In this document: positions 16,708 to 25,900 of the stretch, piece by piece | Layout of the letters: each line of letters begins with the position of its first letter | Position numbering within the stretch: position 1 is the stretch's first letter | The notes under the pieces: generated by a model | Told to the model about the DNA's origin: nothing | Seen by the model: the letters and a program-made list of their open reading frames with translations, nothing else | Databases searched by the model: none | Source: Paenibacillus sp. FSL H7-0331 | Lineage (GTDB): Bacteria > Bacillota > Bacilli > Paenibacillales > NBRC-103111 | DNA length: 59,556 bases | Direction of reading: 5' to 3' | Assembly: GCF_001956045.1 (NCBI RefSeq) | Contig: NZ_MRTH01000044.1 | Coordinates: 1 to 59,556, forward strand | Position numbers and translations under genes: made by a program

Positions 16708-17562
16708 ATGAAGGTTTTTGAGAAGGCTCCGGCCAAAATTAATTTATTACTGGATGTTTTGCGCAAGCGCGAGGATGGATATCATGAGGTTGAAATGATT
16801 ATGACGATGGTCGATCTGTCCGACAGAATAGAGATGCAGGAACTGCCTCGCGACACGATTATCATTTCCAGTCAAGCCGGCTACATACCGCTGGACGAGA
16901 AGAATTTGGCGTTTCAAGCGGCTCGGTTGATTAAGGACCGTTATGATGTGAAGCAAGGTGTTTACATACATTTGGATAAAAAGATACCGGTAGCTGCGGG
17001 CTTGGCAGGGGGCAGCAGCGATGCGGCAGCCACTCTGCGTGGATTGAACAGATTGTGGAAATTAAACATTCCTGCTGAGGAGATGCAGGTTCTGGGAGCT
17101 GAGTTGGGCTCGGACGTGCCTTTTTGTGTAACGGGAGGGACAGCGATCGCTCGCGGACGTGGAGAGAAGCTGGAGCCTATCGAGGCGCCTCCGCAATGCT
17201 GGGTTGTGCTGGCGAAGCCTCCGATCAATGTATCGACCTCCGAGATCTACGGAAAGCTGCGTGCCAATCAGATTGCCAACCATCCTTCAGCGTCTGATGT
17301 TCTGGAGGCAATTCGGTTAAAGCGGTTTGATTTATTATGTGAGCGGTTGGGCAACGTGCTGGAAGAGGTTACACTGGATCTTTATCCCGAGGTTAGGCAG
17401 CTGAAGGAGTGCATGGTCAGATTGGGTGCCGATGGCGTATTGATGTCGGGCAGCGGTCCGACCGTATTCGGACTGGTCTCGAGGGAAGCGAAAGTGGCGA
17501 GAATATACAATGGGCTGCGGGGATTTTGCAAGGATGTGTATGCGGTTCGTCTTTTGACCTGA
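16708..17562 (+). CDS. ispE: 4-diphosphocytidyl-2-C-methyl-D-erythritol kinase
   Basis: 284 aa. It is a GHMP kinase of the MEP isoprenoid pathway that phosphorylates CDP-ME. It has [22 protein letters not shown] at the N-terminus (substrate Lys in AKINL), the ATP motif [17 protein letters not shown] near 93-109, a DVPFC motif near 137 and the C-terminal [14 protein letters not shown] near 247-260. AGAAGGTG precedes the ATG. The gene sits between sspF and purR as in B. subtilis. Confidence 0.97.
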   Translation: MKVFEKAPAKINLLLDVLRKREDGYHEVEMIMTMVDLSDRIEMQELPRDTIIISSQAGYIPLDEKNLAFQAARLIKDRYDVKQGVYIHLDKKIPVAAGLAGGSSDAAATLRGLNRLWKLNIPAEEMQVLGAELGSDVPFCVTGGTAIARGRGEKLEPIEAPPQCWVVLAKPPINVSTSEIYGKLRANQIANHPSASDVLEAIRLKRFDLLCERLGNVLEEVTLDLYPEVRQLKECMVRLGADGVLMSGSGPTVFGLVSREAKVARIYNGLRGFCKDVYAVRLLT

Positions 17563-17631
17563 TTAGGGGGAAAGCTATCTGCAGAAATGATGAAATGTTA
17601 GTTCTATGTTAGAATAATTTTCATGGACATC

Positions 17632-17682
17632 TTGAATAAATACGTATAAAAATGGTATATTCTCATTATAATATTCGGATTT
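17632..17682 (+). promoter_or_regulatory. purR promoter with a PurBox-like site
   Basis: TTGAAT (17632-17637), 18-base spacer, TG-extended TATATT (17656-17661). AATATTCGGATTT at 17670-17682 matches the reverse-strand PurBox pattern (AWWGTTCGGWWWT, from memory) with one mismatch and lies just past the expected start site, suggesting autoregulation. Confidence 0.45.
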
Positions 17683-17711
17683 TAATGAATTTTACCATGA
17701 GGGGGTGCACT

Positions 17712-18539
17712 ATGAAAAAAATGAAAAGAAGTGCAAGGTTGGTCGAAATGACGCAATACTTGCTTTTTCGCCCCCATACACTGATTCCTTTAACTACATT
17801 TGCCGATAGGTACAATTCAGCAAAGTCTTCAATCAGTGAGGATTTGGCGATCATTAAGGAAGTGTTTGAGGAGGAGCGACTTGGCGATCTGCAAACGCTG
17901 GCTGGAGCGGCCGGAGGGGTGAAATTTATCCCTAAGGTTTCGAAAGCGTACTCTTTGCAATTTATCCAAGGGATATGCCGACAATTGGAGCAGCCGGAAC
18001 GTATCCTGCCTGGTGGGTACATGTATATGTCCGATATCATGGGGCAGCCGCTTATTTTAAATGAGGTTGGCAAAATGTTTGCGACAGCATTTGCTGCGAA
18101 AGATATTGATGTGGTGATGACCGTTGAAACGAAGGGAATACCGCTTGCTTATGCAACAGCGACATTTTTGAATTTACCTGTCGTTATCGTACGACGTGAT
18201 AATAAGGTGACTGAAGGATCGGCAGTGAGTATTAACTATGTTTCTGGCTCCAATAAACGGATTCAGACGATGTCCTTGTCGCGTCGGGCGATGAAGGAAG
18301 AGTCGCGCGTGTTGATTATAGATGATTTTATGCGTGTGGGCGGTACGGTTCATGGCATGATGGATTTATTGCAGGAGTTTAAAGCGACAGTTAAAGGCGT
18401 AGGGGTGTTCGTTGAATCCGGTGAGGTGGAAGAGCATCTGGTAGAGGACTATATTTCACTGGCCAAGCTGTCAGGTGTAGATCCGCGGACGAAGCATATA
18501 ACGGTAGAACCTGGAAACTATTTTTCTGATGGAGAGTGA
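17712..18539 (+). CDS. purR: PurR: purine operon repressor
   Basis: 275 aa. The N-terminal winged helix (about 1-75) includes KRSARLVEMTQYLLFRPHTLI and SAKSSISEDLAIIKE. A PRT-type effector domain (about 80-275) includes the LIIDDFMRVGGT PRPP-binding motif near 206-217. PurR binds PurBoxes upstream of purine genes and is released by PRPP. GAGGGGG at 17699-17705 supports the ATG at 17712; the longer frame from 17652 has no ribosome site. It is followed after 3 bases by ridA, as in B. subtilis (purR-yabJ), where both act on purine regulation. Confidence 0.95.
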   Translation: MKKMKRSARLVEMTQYLLFRPHTLIPLTTFADRYNSAKSSISEDLAIIKEVFEEERLGDLQTLAGAAGGVKFIPKVSKAYSLQFIQGICRQLEQPERILPGGYMYMSDIMGQPLILNEVGKMFATAFAAKDIDVVMTVETKGIPLAYATATFLNLPVVIVRRDNKVTEGSAVSINYVSGSNKRIQTMSLSRRAMKEESRVLIIDDFMRVGGTVHGMMDLLQEFKATVKGVGVFVESGEVEEHLVEDYISLAKLSGVDPRTKHITVEPGNYFSDGE

Positions 18540-18542
18540 CTT

Positions 18543-18935
18543 ATGACGATATCTTTGAATACAATTGCGACCGATAAAGCACCAGCGGCCATTGGGCCTT
18601 ATTCACAAGCTGTTCAATTTGGCAATCTATTGTTTACATCCGGACAAATTCCGCTTGGACTTGATGGACAAGTGGTTGAGGGTGGAATCGAAGAGCAGAC
18701 CCATCAAGTATTTCGCAATCTGGAGGCCGTACTGGTTGAAGGTGGAGCGAGTTTCGATACGGTGATCAAGGCAACCGTTTTCTTAAAGGATATGAATCAG
18801 TTTGCAAAGGTGAACGAAATCTACGCAACCTACTTTGGAGCACATAAGCCATCCCGCTCTACGGTGGAAGTAGCCCGTTTACCAAGGGATGTTTTTGTCG
18901 AAATAGAACTGATAGCGGCGAGAATTGTCGAATAA
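18543..18935 (+). CDS. ridA: RidA family enamine/imine deaminase (YabJ)
   Basis: 130 aa, standard length. It has the family signature [23 protein letters not shown] near 12-34 and the conserved [10 protein letters not shown] near 104-113 with the substrate-contacting Arg. RidA hydrolyses reactive enamines and imines from PLP enzymes such as threonine dehydratase. It starts 3 bases after purR and is probably translated from the same mRNA. The final codons contain a TTGTCGAA Spo0A-box sequence. Confidence 0.95.
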   Translation: MTISLNTIATDKAPAAIGPYSQAVQFGNLLFTSGQIPLGLDGQVVEGGIEEQTHQVFRNLEAVLVEGGASFDTVIKATVFLKDMNQFAKVNEIYATYFGAHKPSRSTVEVARLPRDVFVEIELIAARIVE

Positions 18936-19015
18936 TTTTTAATTAAATAATTATTTAAAAAAATAGTTAAAATGTTACAAAAAAAAGAAGGATTTAGCAC
19001 CAAAATGTGGAATTT
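18926..19015 (+). promoter_or_regulatory. spoVG sigma-H promoter and upstream AT-rich control region
   Basis: GAAGGATTT (18987-18995), 11-base spacer and GTGGAATTT (19007-19015) match the sigma-H boxes RNAGGAWWW / RNNGAATWW exactly and closely resemble the B. subtilis spoVG promoter. The almost pure A/T stretch 18934-18986 is the kind of site bound by AbrB. A TGTCGAA Spo0A box lies at 18926-18932. Confidence 0.85.
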
Positions 19016-19058
19016 AAACACCAAGTCTTCTCAAGATGTGAAAAGGTGGTGAACACTA

Positions 19059-19352
19059 GTGCAAATTACAGACGTAAGACTCCGTCGGGTTAACTCCGAG
19101 GGAAGAATGAAAGCCATCGCTTCCATTACCATAGATAACGAATTTGTCGTTCATGACATAAGAGTTATTGACGGGAATAACGGGATGTTCGTGGCGATGC
19201 CCAGCAAGCGAACACCGGATGGAGAGTTTAGAGATATCGCTCATCCGATTTCTTCAACTACACGCGAAAAAATCCAAGCTGCTGTTCTGGCAGAATACGA
19301 TTTGGCCGCGTCTGAAACAGAAGAAGAAGCCGTTATCGTTGAAGGAGCATAA
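19059..19352 (+). CDS. spoVG: SpoVG: sporulation/septation regulator and nucleic-acid-binding protein
   Basis: 97 aa, GTG start with AAGGTGGTGA upstream. Conserved over its length: [37 protein letters not shown], then [21 protein letters not shown] near 45-65, with an acidic tail (ETEEEAV). SpoVG affects asymmetric septation and spore cortex formation in B. subtilis and binds DNA/RNA in other Firmicutes. The sigma-H promoter predicts induction at the onset of stationary phase, with AbrB (this window) as the likely repressor. Confidence 0.96.
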   Translation: MQITDVRLRRVNSEGRMKAIASITIDNEFVVHDIRVIDGNNGMFVAMPSKRTPDGEFRDIAHPISSTTREKIQAAVLAEYDLAASETEEEAVIVEGA

Positions 19353-19365
19353 TACGTATTCCGGG

Positions 19366-19391
19366 GAGCCTTTCGAGGCTCTCTTTTCTTT
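19366..19391 (+). terminator. Terminator after spoVG
   Basis: GAGCCT-TTCG-AGGCTC hairpin with a TTCG tetraloop, followed by a T-rich run. Confidence 0.85.
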
Positions 19392-19452
19392 TGGTACATA
19401 TTCATATAAAATTGAAGGCAAAACATGTTCAGGGGAAATGGAGTTGACGGAT

Positions 19453-20850
19453 TTGAGTATTATGGGGATTGTACTTGCAGCTGGGCAAGGTAAGCGGATG
19501 AAATCTAAATTATATAAGGTACTTCACAAGGTATGCGGCAAGCCAATGGTGGGCCATGTGGTCAGTGCCCTGGAGCAGATAGATGCAAAACGGAAGGTCG
19601 TTGTTGTCGGACATGGAGCCGATTCCGTAAAATCATACTTGGGTGAACGTGTTGAGTATGCGATGCAGGAGCAGCAGCTCGGTACCGGGCACGCTGTTCT
19701 TCAGGCAAAGGCACTACTGGGCGAAGAAGACGGGCTCACAGTCGTTCTGTATGGAGATACGCCGCTAATTACGAATGCGTCCTTACTGGATATGATCAAG
19801 CTGCATCAGGAAACAGGTGCGGCGGCAACAGTAATGACCGCGATCATGGAAGATCCTACAGGTCTGGGAAGAATTATTCGCGATTCCAGCGGCAGACTCT
19901 CAAGCATTGTCGAGCAGAAGGACTGTAATGATCAGGAGCGGGCTATTAAAGAAATTAATTCAGGCATGTATTGCTTTACGAACCGCAAGCTTTTTGATGC
20001 GTTGAATAAAGTAACGAATCAAAACGCGCAAGGGGAATATTATTTAACGGATGTTATTGGTATTTTGGTCGGCGATAATGAAATCGTTCAGGCTTACTGT
20101 ACCCATGACGCTATGGAAACACTGGGTGTGAATGATAAGGTGCAGTTGTCTGAAGCCGAGCGGATCATGCGTGCGCGAATTAACAACAAACATATGCTAG
20201 CCGGGGTTACATTGCTGGATCCGTTAACCACCTATATCGAGACAGATGTACAAATCGGTGCCGATACGATTGTGGCGCCAGGCAGTGTTATTCGAGGCAA
20301 TACGGTGATCGGAGAGGATTGCTACATTGGCCCACAAGCTGATATTACGGATAGTACGATAGCTGACGGTGTTCAGGTCAAGTATGCAGTGCTGTCGGAG
20401 GCTGAGGTGGGGAACGCAACGGCAATTGGACCTTATGCTTACTTGCGTCCGGGTGCGAAGCTGGGATCGAATGTGAAGATCGGCGATTTTGTAGAGATCA
20501 AGAATGCGACCTTGGCTGATGACGTTAAAGTTTCCCATCTGAGCTATATTGGGGATGCCATCGTGGGGAAAAATGTGAATTTTGGCTGCGGCGCGATCAC
20601 GGTTAACTATGATGGATTCAATAAACAATTGACTGAGGTCGGCGAGGATGCCTTTATCGGAAGCAACGTGAACTTGATCGCTCCACTGAAAATCGGCAAG
20701 GGTGCCTATGTCGTAGCTGGCTCAACAATTACACACGACGTGGAGCCCAACGATGTTGCTATTGCGCGTGAACGTCAGGTCAACAAAGCAGGCTATGCAG
20801 CCAAGCTGAGAAGCAAATTCAGTGAGAAGAAGCAGCAGACCAAATCCTGA
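19453..20850 (+). CDS. glmU: GlmU: bifunctional GlcN-1-P acetyltransferase / UDP-GlcNAc pyrophosphorylase
   Basis: About 465 aa. The N-terminal uridyltransferase has LAAGQGKRMKSKLYKVLH near 9-26, YGDTPLIT near 104 and GEYYLTDV near 200. The C-terminal left-handed beta-helix acetyltransferase (about 255-450) is built of hexapeptide repeats and includes GPYAYLRPG, the HLSYIGDA motif and NYDG. It makes UDP-GlcNAc for peptidoglycan. The start is uncertain: the TTG at 19453 has GGAG 9 bases upstream and fits family length, with ATG 19438 and 19462 as alternatives. The frame running back over spoVG is rejected. prs is missing after it. Confidence 0.94.
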   Translation: MSIMGIVLAAGQGKRMKSKLYKVLHKVCGKPMVGHVVSALEQIDAKRKVVVVGHGADSVKSYLGERVEYAMQEQQLGTGHAVLQAKALLGEEDGLTVVLYGDTPLITNASLLDMIKLHQETGAAATVMTAIMEDPTGLGRIIRDSSGRLSSIVEQKDCNDQERAIKEINSGMYCFTNRKLFDALNKVTNQNAQGEYYLTDVIGILVGDNEIVQAYCTHDAMETLGVNDKVQLSEAERIMRARINNKHMLAGVTLLDPLTTYIETDVQIGADTIVAPGSVIRGNTVIGEDCYIGPQADITDSTIADGVQVKYAVLSEAEVGNATAIGPYAYLRPGAKLGSNVKIGDFVEIKNATLADDVKVSHLSYIGDAIVGKNVNFGCGAITVNYDGFNKQLTEVGEDAFIGSNVNLIAPLKIGKGAYVVAGSTITHDVEPNDVAIARERQVNKAGYAAKLRSKFSEKKQQTKS

Positions 20851-20984
20851 GTAAACGATGATACACAATTGTTAGCATGTGTGTTGTTGGGATGGAATCG
20901 ACAACGGGTGTTTGATTTTCTTTGATTTGGGGTAATGTAATAGCATATCCGCAAAATCATCGAAATTTGAAGGGGGCACAACCC
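20851..20984. other. glmU-ctc gap where prs would be expected
   Basis: Only about 134 bases separate glmU and ctc. They contain GAAGGGGG, the ctc ribosome site, and a promoter-like TTGATT...TGTAAT. No trace of a PRPP synthetase gene is visible. Confidence 0.5.
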
Positions 20985-21620
20985 GTGGTATTAGCATTGA
21001 AAGCAGAAGCACGGAGAGGTACAACCAAGTCTGAGCGCAAGGGATTGCGGTCAAATGGAAAAATTCCCGGTGTTATATACGGCTCGAACATTACAAGTCA
21101 GGCTATAGCGATAGAAGAAAAGCAATTATTGGCGTTGCTTCGTTCTCACCCTAATGCGATTGTTGAAATGGACGTGCCTGAATTAGGCAAACAGTCTGTG
21201 ATGATCAACGAAGTTCAACGCGATCCGATTTCTAGATTTGTGACCCATGTTGATTTTCATCAAATCAATATGAATGAGCCAGTTACAGCAACCGTTCGTC
21301 TGGATTTCCATGGCGACTCGATTGGTGTGAGAGAAGGCGGTATTCTGCAAATCCAGCATCATGAAATTTCGATTCGTTGTTTACCCGATGACCTTCCGGA
21401 ATCCATAGTAGTGGATATCAGTGAATTGGAAGTGGGCAAAAACATTTTGGTGTCCGAGCTGAAGCTATCGAATAAGCTGGAGATCAAAACCGACGAGCAT
21501 GATGTACTCGTATCCATTCTGGCTCCTCAGAAAGCAGAGGAAGAAGTGGAAGCAGATACCACTGAGGCGTCTGGCGCTGCTGCCGAGGCTGCGGATTCCA
21601 AAGCTGAGGATGATAAGTAA
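20985..21620 (+). CDS. ctc: Ribosomal protein bL25, long form (Ctc)
   Basis: 211 aa. The N-terminal L25 domain (about 1-95) includes LKAEARRGTTKSERKGLRSNGKIPGVIYG and binds 5S rRNA. The C-terminal TL5 domain (about 96-190) is followed by a low-complexity acidic tail rich in Glu and Ala (after about 185). Long L25/Ctc proteins are general stress proteins in Bacillus. The GTG at 20985 has GAAGGGGG about 9 bases upstream; the longer frame from 20922 lacks any. Upstream control is probably its own promoter. Confidence 0.94.
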   Translation: MVLALKAEARRGTTKSERKGLRSNGKIPGVIYGSNITSQAIAIEEKQLLALLRSHPNAIVEMDVPELGKQSVMINEVQRDPISRFVTHVDFHQINMNEPVTATVRLDFHGDSIGVREGGILQIQHHEISIRCLPDDLPESIVVDISELEVGKNILVSELKLSNKLEIKTDEHDVLVSILAPQKAEEEVEADTTEASGAAAEAADSKAEDDK

Positions 21621-21644
21621 TCGATTGTAACCATCGTTAAATTG

Positions 21645-21681
21645 AGAAGCGTATCGAATCGTTATTCGATGCGCTTTTTTT
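21645..21681 (+). terminator. Terminator after ctc
   Basis: AAGCG.ATCGAAT-CGTT-ATTCGAT.CGCTT hairpin followed by a T run. Confidence 0.88.
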
Positions 21682-21817
21682 GCACTCTTTTCCAGAGAGG
21701 CTAAGATGTTTTTATAAAAGGACAAGCTGGCACGCTGCAAAATGTAGTTCGATTTGTGGTATGATATATATAAGATATTTGGAAAGCTTGGCAGTCTGGA
21801 AGGGGCGCATAACAAGA

Positions 21818-22378
21818 GTGAAGTGGATTGTAGGTTTGGGTAATCCGGGCACTCCCTATCAATCGACCCGTCATAATATAGGTTTTATGGCCGTGGATCG
21901 TTTTGCGGAAAAGCACGGAATCAAAGTAACACAAAGCAAATGCAAGGCACTGCTTGGTGAAGGCAATGTGAACGGTACAAAGGTATATTTGATCAAGCCG
22001 ATGACGTATATGAATTTGTCTGGCGAATCGATACGGGCATTTATGGATTTTTTTAAAGCACCGATTGAGGATTTTATCGTCATTTATGATGATCTGGATA
22101 CTCCATTTGGGCAAATCAGGCTTCGTTATCAAGGAAGTGCCGGTGGGCACAACGGGATTAAATCGACGATTCAGCATTTGGGAACCCAGTCCTTTAACCG
22201 GATTCGGATGGGAATTAATCGCCCTTTACCGGGCTATAATATTGCAGATTATGTACTGTCTTCTTTTTCCAAGGAAGAGGTCAAATCGATGCCTCAGCTG
22301 CTGGATACGACCTGTGAGGCTATGGAGTACACTTTAGGAAATCCTTTTGAAAAAACGATGGCCAAGTTTAACGTATAG
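21818..22378 (+). CDS. pth: Peptidyl-tRNA hydrolase (SpoVC)
   Basis: 186 aa. It releases peptides from prematurely dissociated peptidyl-tRNAs. Active-site residues are visible: N10 in GLGNPG, H19 in TRHNIGF, D92 in IYDDLD, plus GSAGGHNGIKS near 107-117. The GTG at 21818 has GGAAGGGG upstream; the longer frame from 21680 starts inside the ctc terminator. An extended -10 (TG-G-TATGAT at about 21760) could drive it. Confidence 0.95.
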   Translation: MKWIVGLGNPGTPYQSTRHNIGFMAVDRFAEKHGIKVTQSKCKALLGEGNVNGTKVYLIKPMTYMNLSGESIRAFMDFFKAPIEDFIVIYDDLDTPFGQIRLRYQGSAGGHNGIKSTIQHLGTQSFNRIRMGINRPLPGYNIADYVLSSFSKEEVKSMPQLLDTTCEAMEYTLGNPFEKTMAKFNV

Positions 22379-22442
22379 TCGGTGTGATGAAGGCTAGCAT
22401 TTTCCTTTTTGGGTCATAATGAATGAAAAGGAGGTGTTCGCT

Positions 22443-22673
22443 TTGACCGTTACTTATATTTGCCGTCACTGCCAAACATTAATTGGAGAACTGCCCCAGC
22501 AGCAGGTGAATGAACAGTTGTTGGGTTTCCATTTCTTGACCCCTGAGGAGCGTCAGAGTATAATATCGTATAGCCCGAATGGTGATGTCAAGGTCAAAGT
22601 AATTTGTGATTATTGTAAAGAGGCTTTGGACAGCAATCCGGAGTTATCTTTGATAGTGAGTCCATTGCAGTAA
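22443..22673 (+). CDS. fin: Fin: anti-sigma-F factor
   Basis: 76 aa, identical in length to B. subtilis Fin (YabK). It has CxxC pairs C7/C10 and C55/C58 and the conserved LGFHFLTPEERQSIISYSPNGDV near 27-49. Fin is made in the forespore and shuts off sigma-F, helping the switch to sigma-G; with Gin at the start of the window, two zinc anti-sigma factors of the same switch are encoded here. A perfect AAGGAGGTG at 22428-22436 supports the TTG start at 22443, not the ATG at 22419 upstream of that site. Confidence 0.94.
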   Translation: MTVTYICRHCQTLIGELPQQQVNEQLLGFHFLTPEERQSIISYSPNGDVKVKVICDYCKEALDSNPELSLIVSPLQ

Positions 22674-22721
22674 TTGACCTGGATTCAAGATCCACACGAC
22701 AAACAAATGTAGTTGATACCG

Positions 22722-22749
22722 GCCTAGGCTTGAAAGTCTAGGCTTTTTT
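22722..22749 (+). terminator. Terminator after fin
   Basis: GCCTAG (22722-22727) and CTAGGC (22738-22743) enclose a 10-base loop and are followed by six Ts. Confidence 0.75.
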
Positions 22750-22828
22750 CAAATATCAGAACGATGTCTCGTGCCATGCTCAGGGCAATGATGAAGGACT
22801 TAAAGATTTCACATATGGCTTATCAAGG

Positions 22829-22859
22829 GGCCTCACCCGCAACTGGTGAAGCTCCTTAT
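22829..22859 (+). other. Imperfect hairpin in the mfd leader
   Basis: AAGGGGCCTCACC and GGTGAAGCTCCTT pair with two mismatches around a 7-base loop. No T run follows, so it is not a terminator; it lies about 65 bases upstream of the mfd start. Confidence 0.4.
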
Positions 22860-22923
22860 CCCCGTTTGCGGAGGATTTTGAAATAGGTATATGGGTTTAA
22901 ATGGGTGAGAGGGGTGTACCGTT

Positions 22924-25900
22924 TTGCAGGCTTTAATACAAGCATTCTCCGCGGATCCTGATTTACAAAGTATCGTTTCGGGCGTTCGCTCGGGGATGAA
23001 GGAGCAATTATTATCCGGCTTGTCCGGATCCTCACGGCAGGTTATGCTGGCAGCCGTGTACGAGGAGCTTCAGCGGCCCTTGTTTATTGTCACGCACAAT
23101 ATGTTTTCCGCACAAAAAATATTTGAAGACTTGATAGAGTGCTTGCCCAGTGACAAGGTACTGCTATTTCCAGCCCAGGAGCTGTTGGCTGCTGAGACAG
23201 CCGTAGCGAGTCCAGAGATGCTTGCACAGCGGATTGATGCGTTGACGAGGCTTGCGGCAGATTTTCACGGTATCGTGGTTGTGCCTTATGCCGGGATGCG
23301 GCGGGTGCTGCCATACAAGGAAGACGTTGCAGCAGCCCGGATCACGATTCGAGTAGGTCAGCAAATCCCCATGGACGAACTGATTGTTCGTATGATCGGT
23401 CTTGGCTATGAGCGTGTGGAAAGAGTTGAAGCCAAGGGAGAAATGAGTGTCCGTGGGGGCATTATTGATTTTTATCCGTTATCTTCGCCTCAGCCGTATC
23501 GTATTGAAATGTTTGATGTTGAAATTGATTCGATTCGCAGCTTTGATATAGCGGACCAACGTTCGATTGATAAATTGAATGAGCTGGTCATAACGCCATG
23601 CCGTGAGATTGTTGCCGATGGAAAACGTTTACAAGACTCAGCTCAGCATGCGTCGGACCTTTTGCAGGCGCAGCTGGATAAAATGTCCGACCGTAATGCC
23701 AAGGATCGGCTGCTTGAGGGTGTTGGACATGAAATCGAAATGATGCGGGAAGGTAGCTTTTTCCCCGGCTTGTTCAAATATGTTTCTTTACTGTATCCAG
23801 AGCGCAAAACCTTATTGGATTACATGCCGCATGATTCGATTCTGCTCATAGACGAGCCAGCTCGTTTACTGGAAACAGCCAAACAGCTTGAGCGCGATGA
23901 GGCGGAATGGATGACGATGTCACTGCAGGATGGAAAAAGCATCCCAGCCCTTATTATTTCCAAGCCGTATGAAACGTTACTGCAGCGCAAGCCGTATCCG
24001 ACCTTATATATGTCCCTGTTCCTGCGCCAGGTGCCGCAAACACAGCCGCAAAATATTGTTAATTTCATGTGCAGGGTGATGCAAAATTTTCACGGCCAAA
24101 TGAATGTGCTCAAAAACGAGATGGAGCGCTGGAAAAAGTCTAACGCCAAGGTGCTCATACTGGCTAATGGCGAGGAGCGTGTGGAGCGGGTGCGCCGTGT
24201 ATTGGCGGACTACCACATCGATGAGCCGACGATTCTTAATGGCAATCTGCAGACCGGGTTCGAGCTGCCTAATATTCATTTGGTTGTTATTACCGAAGGT
24301 GAAATGTTCACCCAGAAGCAGCGCAAAGTACGTAAGGTTGATAAGAAGATTGAAAATGCCGAGCGCATTAAGAGCTACCAGGAGCTGAAGCTGGGAGATT
24401 ACGTTGTCCATGTCAATCATGGTATCGGTAAATTTGTAGGTATCGGGACCCTGGAAGTTGGCGGTATTCACAAGGATTATCTGCATATTTTGTATGCGGG
24501 TGGCGACAAGCTGTCAGTGCCTATCGACCAAATTGATTTGATTCAGAAGTATGTTGGCTCTGAGGAGAAGGAACCGAAGGTTTATAAACTGGGCGGTGCG
24601 GACTGGAATCGTGTGAAAAGCAAGGCACGTTCTTCTGTAGAGGATATCGCTGATGATCTGATCAAGCTCTATGCAGAGCGTCAGGCTACGACAGGCTACG
24701 GATTTAATCCCGATAGCACCTATCAACAGGAATTTGAAGGTATGTTTCCTTATGAAGAAACGTCGGATCAACTGCGGGCTATTAGTGAAATCAAGGAAGA
24801 TATGGAGAAGCCGCGGCCTATGGATCGACTGCTTTGCGGCGATGTTGGGTACGGGAAGACCGAGGTCGCCATTCGAGCAGCCTTTAAATCAGCAATCGAC
24901 GGCAAGCAAGTGGCCGTACTGGTACCAACAACTATTTTGGCACAGCAGCATTATGAGACCTTCCGTGAGCGTTTCTCGGGTTATCCTTTCAATATTCAGG
25001 TATTGAGCCGTTTCCGTTCCAAGAAGGATCAAGCGGAGACGATGAAGGGAGTTAAAGCTGGAACCGTTGATATTGTTATCGGGACGCACCGCTTGCTATC
25101 GGCTGACGTGAAGTTTAAGGACCTTGGGCTGCTGGTTGTCGATGAAGAACAGCGGTTTGGCGTTTCCCACAAAGAAAAGCTCAAGCGTCTAAAAACGAAT
25201 GTGGATGTGCTGACATTAACAGCAACGCCGATTCCACGTACGCTGCACATGTCGATGTTGGGTGTCCGTGATTTATCCGTTATCGAGACCCCGCCAGAGA
25301 ATAGGTTTCCTGTGCAGACATATGTTGTGGAACACAATACAGGACTTGTTCGTGAAGCAATTGAGCGAGAGCTTGCACGTGAAGGACAGGTATACTATCT
25401 GTTCAACCGTGTCCAGGGTATCAATCAAATGGCTGAGCAAATCTCGATGCTCGTTCCAGATGCACGAGTGACGGTAGCACATGGCCAAATGTCCGAGCAT
25501 GAGCTGGAAAAAACAATCCTCGACTTTTTGGATGGAGAGTTCGATGTTCTGGTGTCTACCAGTATTATCGAAACGGGTGTGGACATCCCGAATGTTAATA
25601 CCTTGATTGTACATGACGCAGACCGGATGGGCTTGTCTCAGCTGTATCAGCTTAGAGGACGCGTAGGACGCTCGAATCGAATTGCGTATGCTTACTTTAC
25701 GTATCAACGGGACAAAGTATTAACAGAGATCGCTGAAAAGCGGCTGCAGGCTATAAAAGAGTTTACAGAACTTGGATCAGGGTTTAAAATTGCGATGAGG
25801 GATTTGTCCATCCGCGGCGCAGGCAATTTGCTCGGCTCGGAGCAGCATGGTTTTATTGCCTCGGTTGGTTTCGATTTGTATTCACAAATGCTGGGTGAGG

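Noticed and set aside
19168..19452. Long frame upstream of glmU overlapping spoVG
   Set aside because: The sequence before LAAGQGKRMKS reads spoVG in another frame and is not GlmU-like.
22373..22420. Sigma-F promoter before fin
   Set aside because: GTATA at 22373-22377 with a GGCTAGCATT -10 needs two mismatches and short spacing; not convincing.
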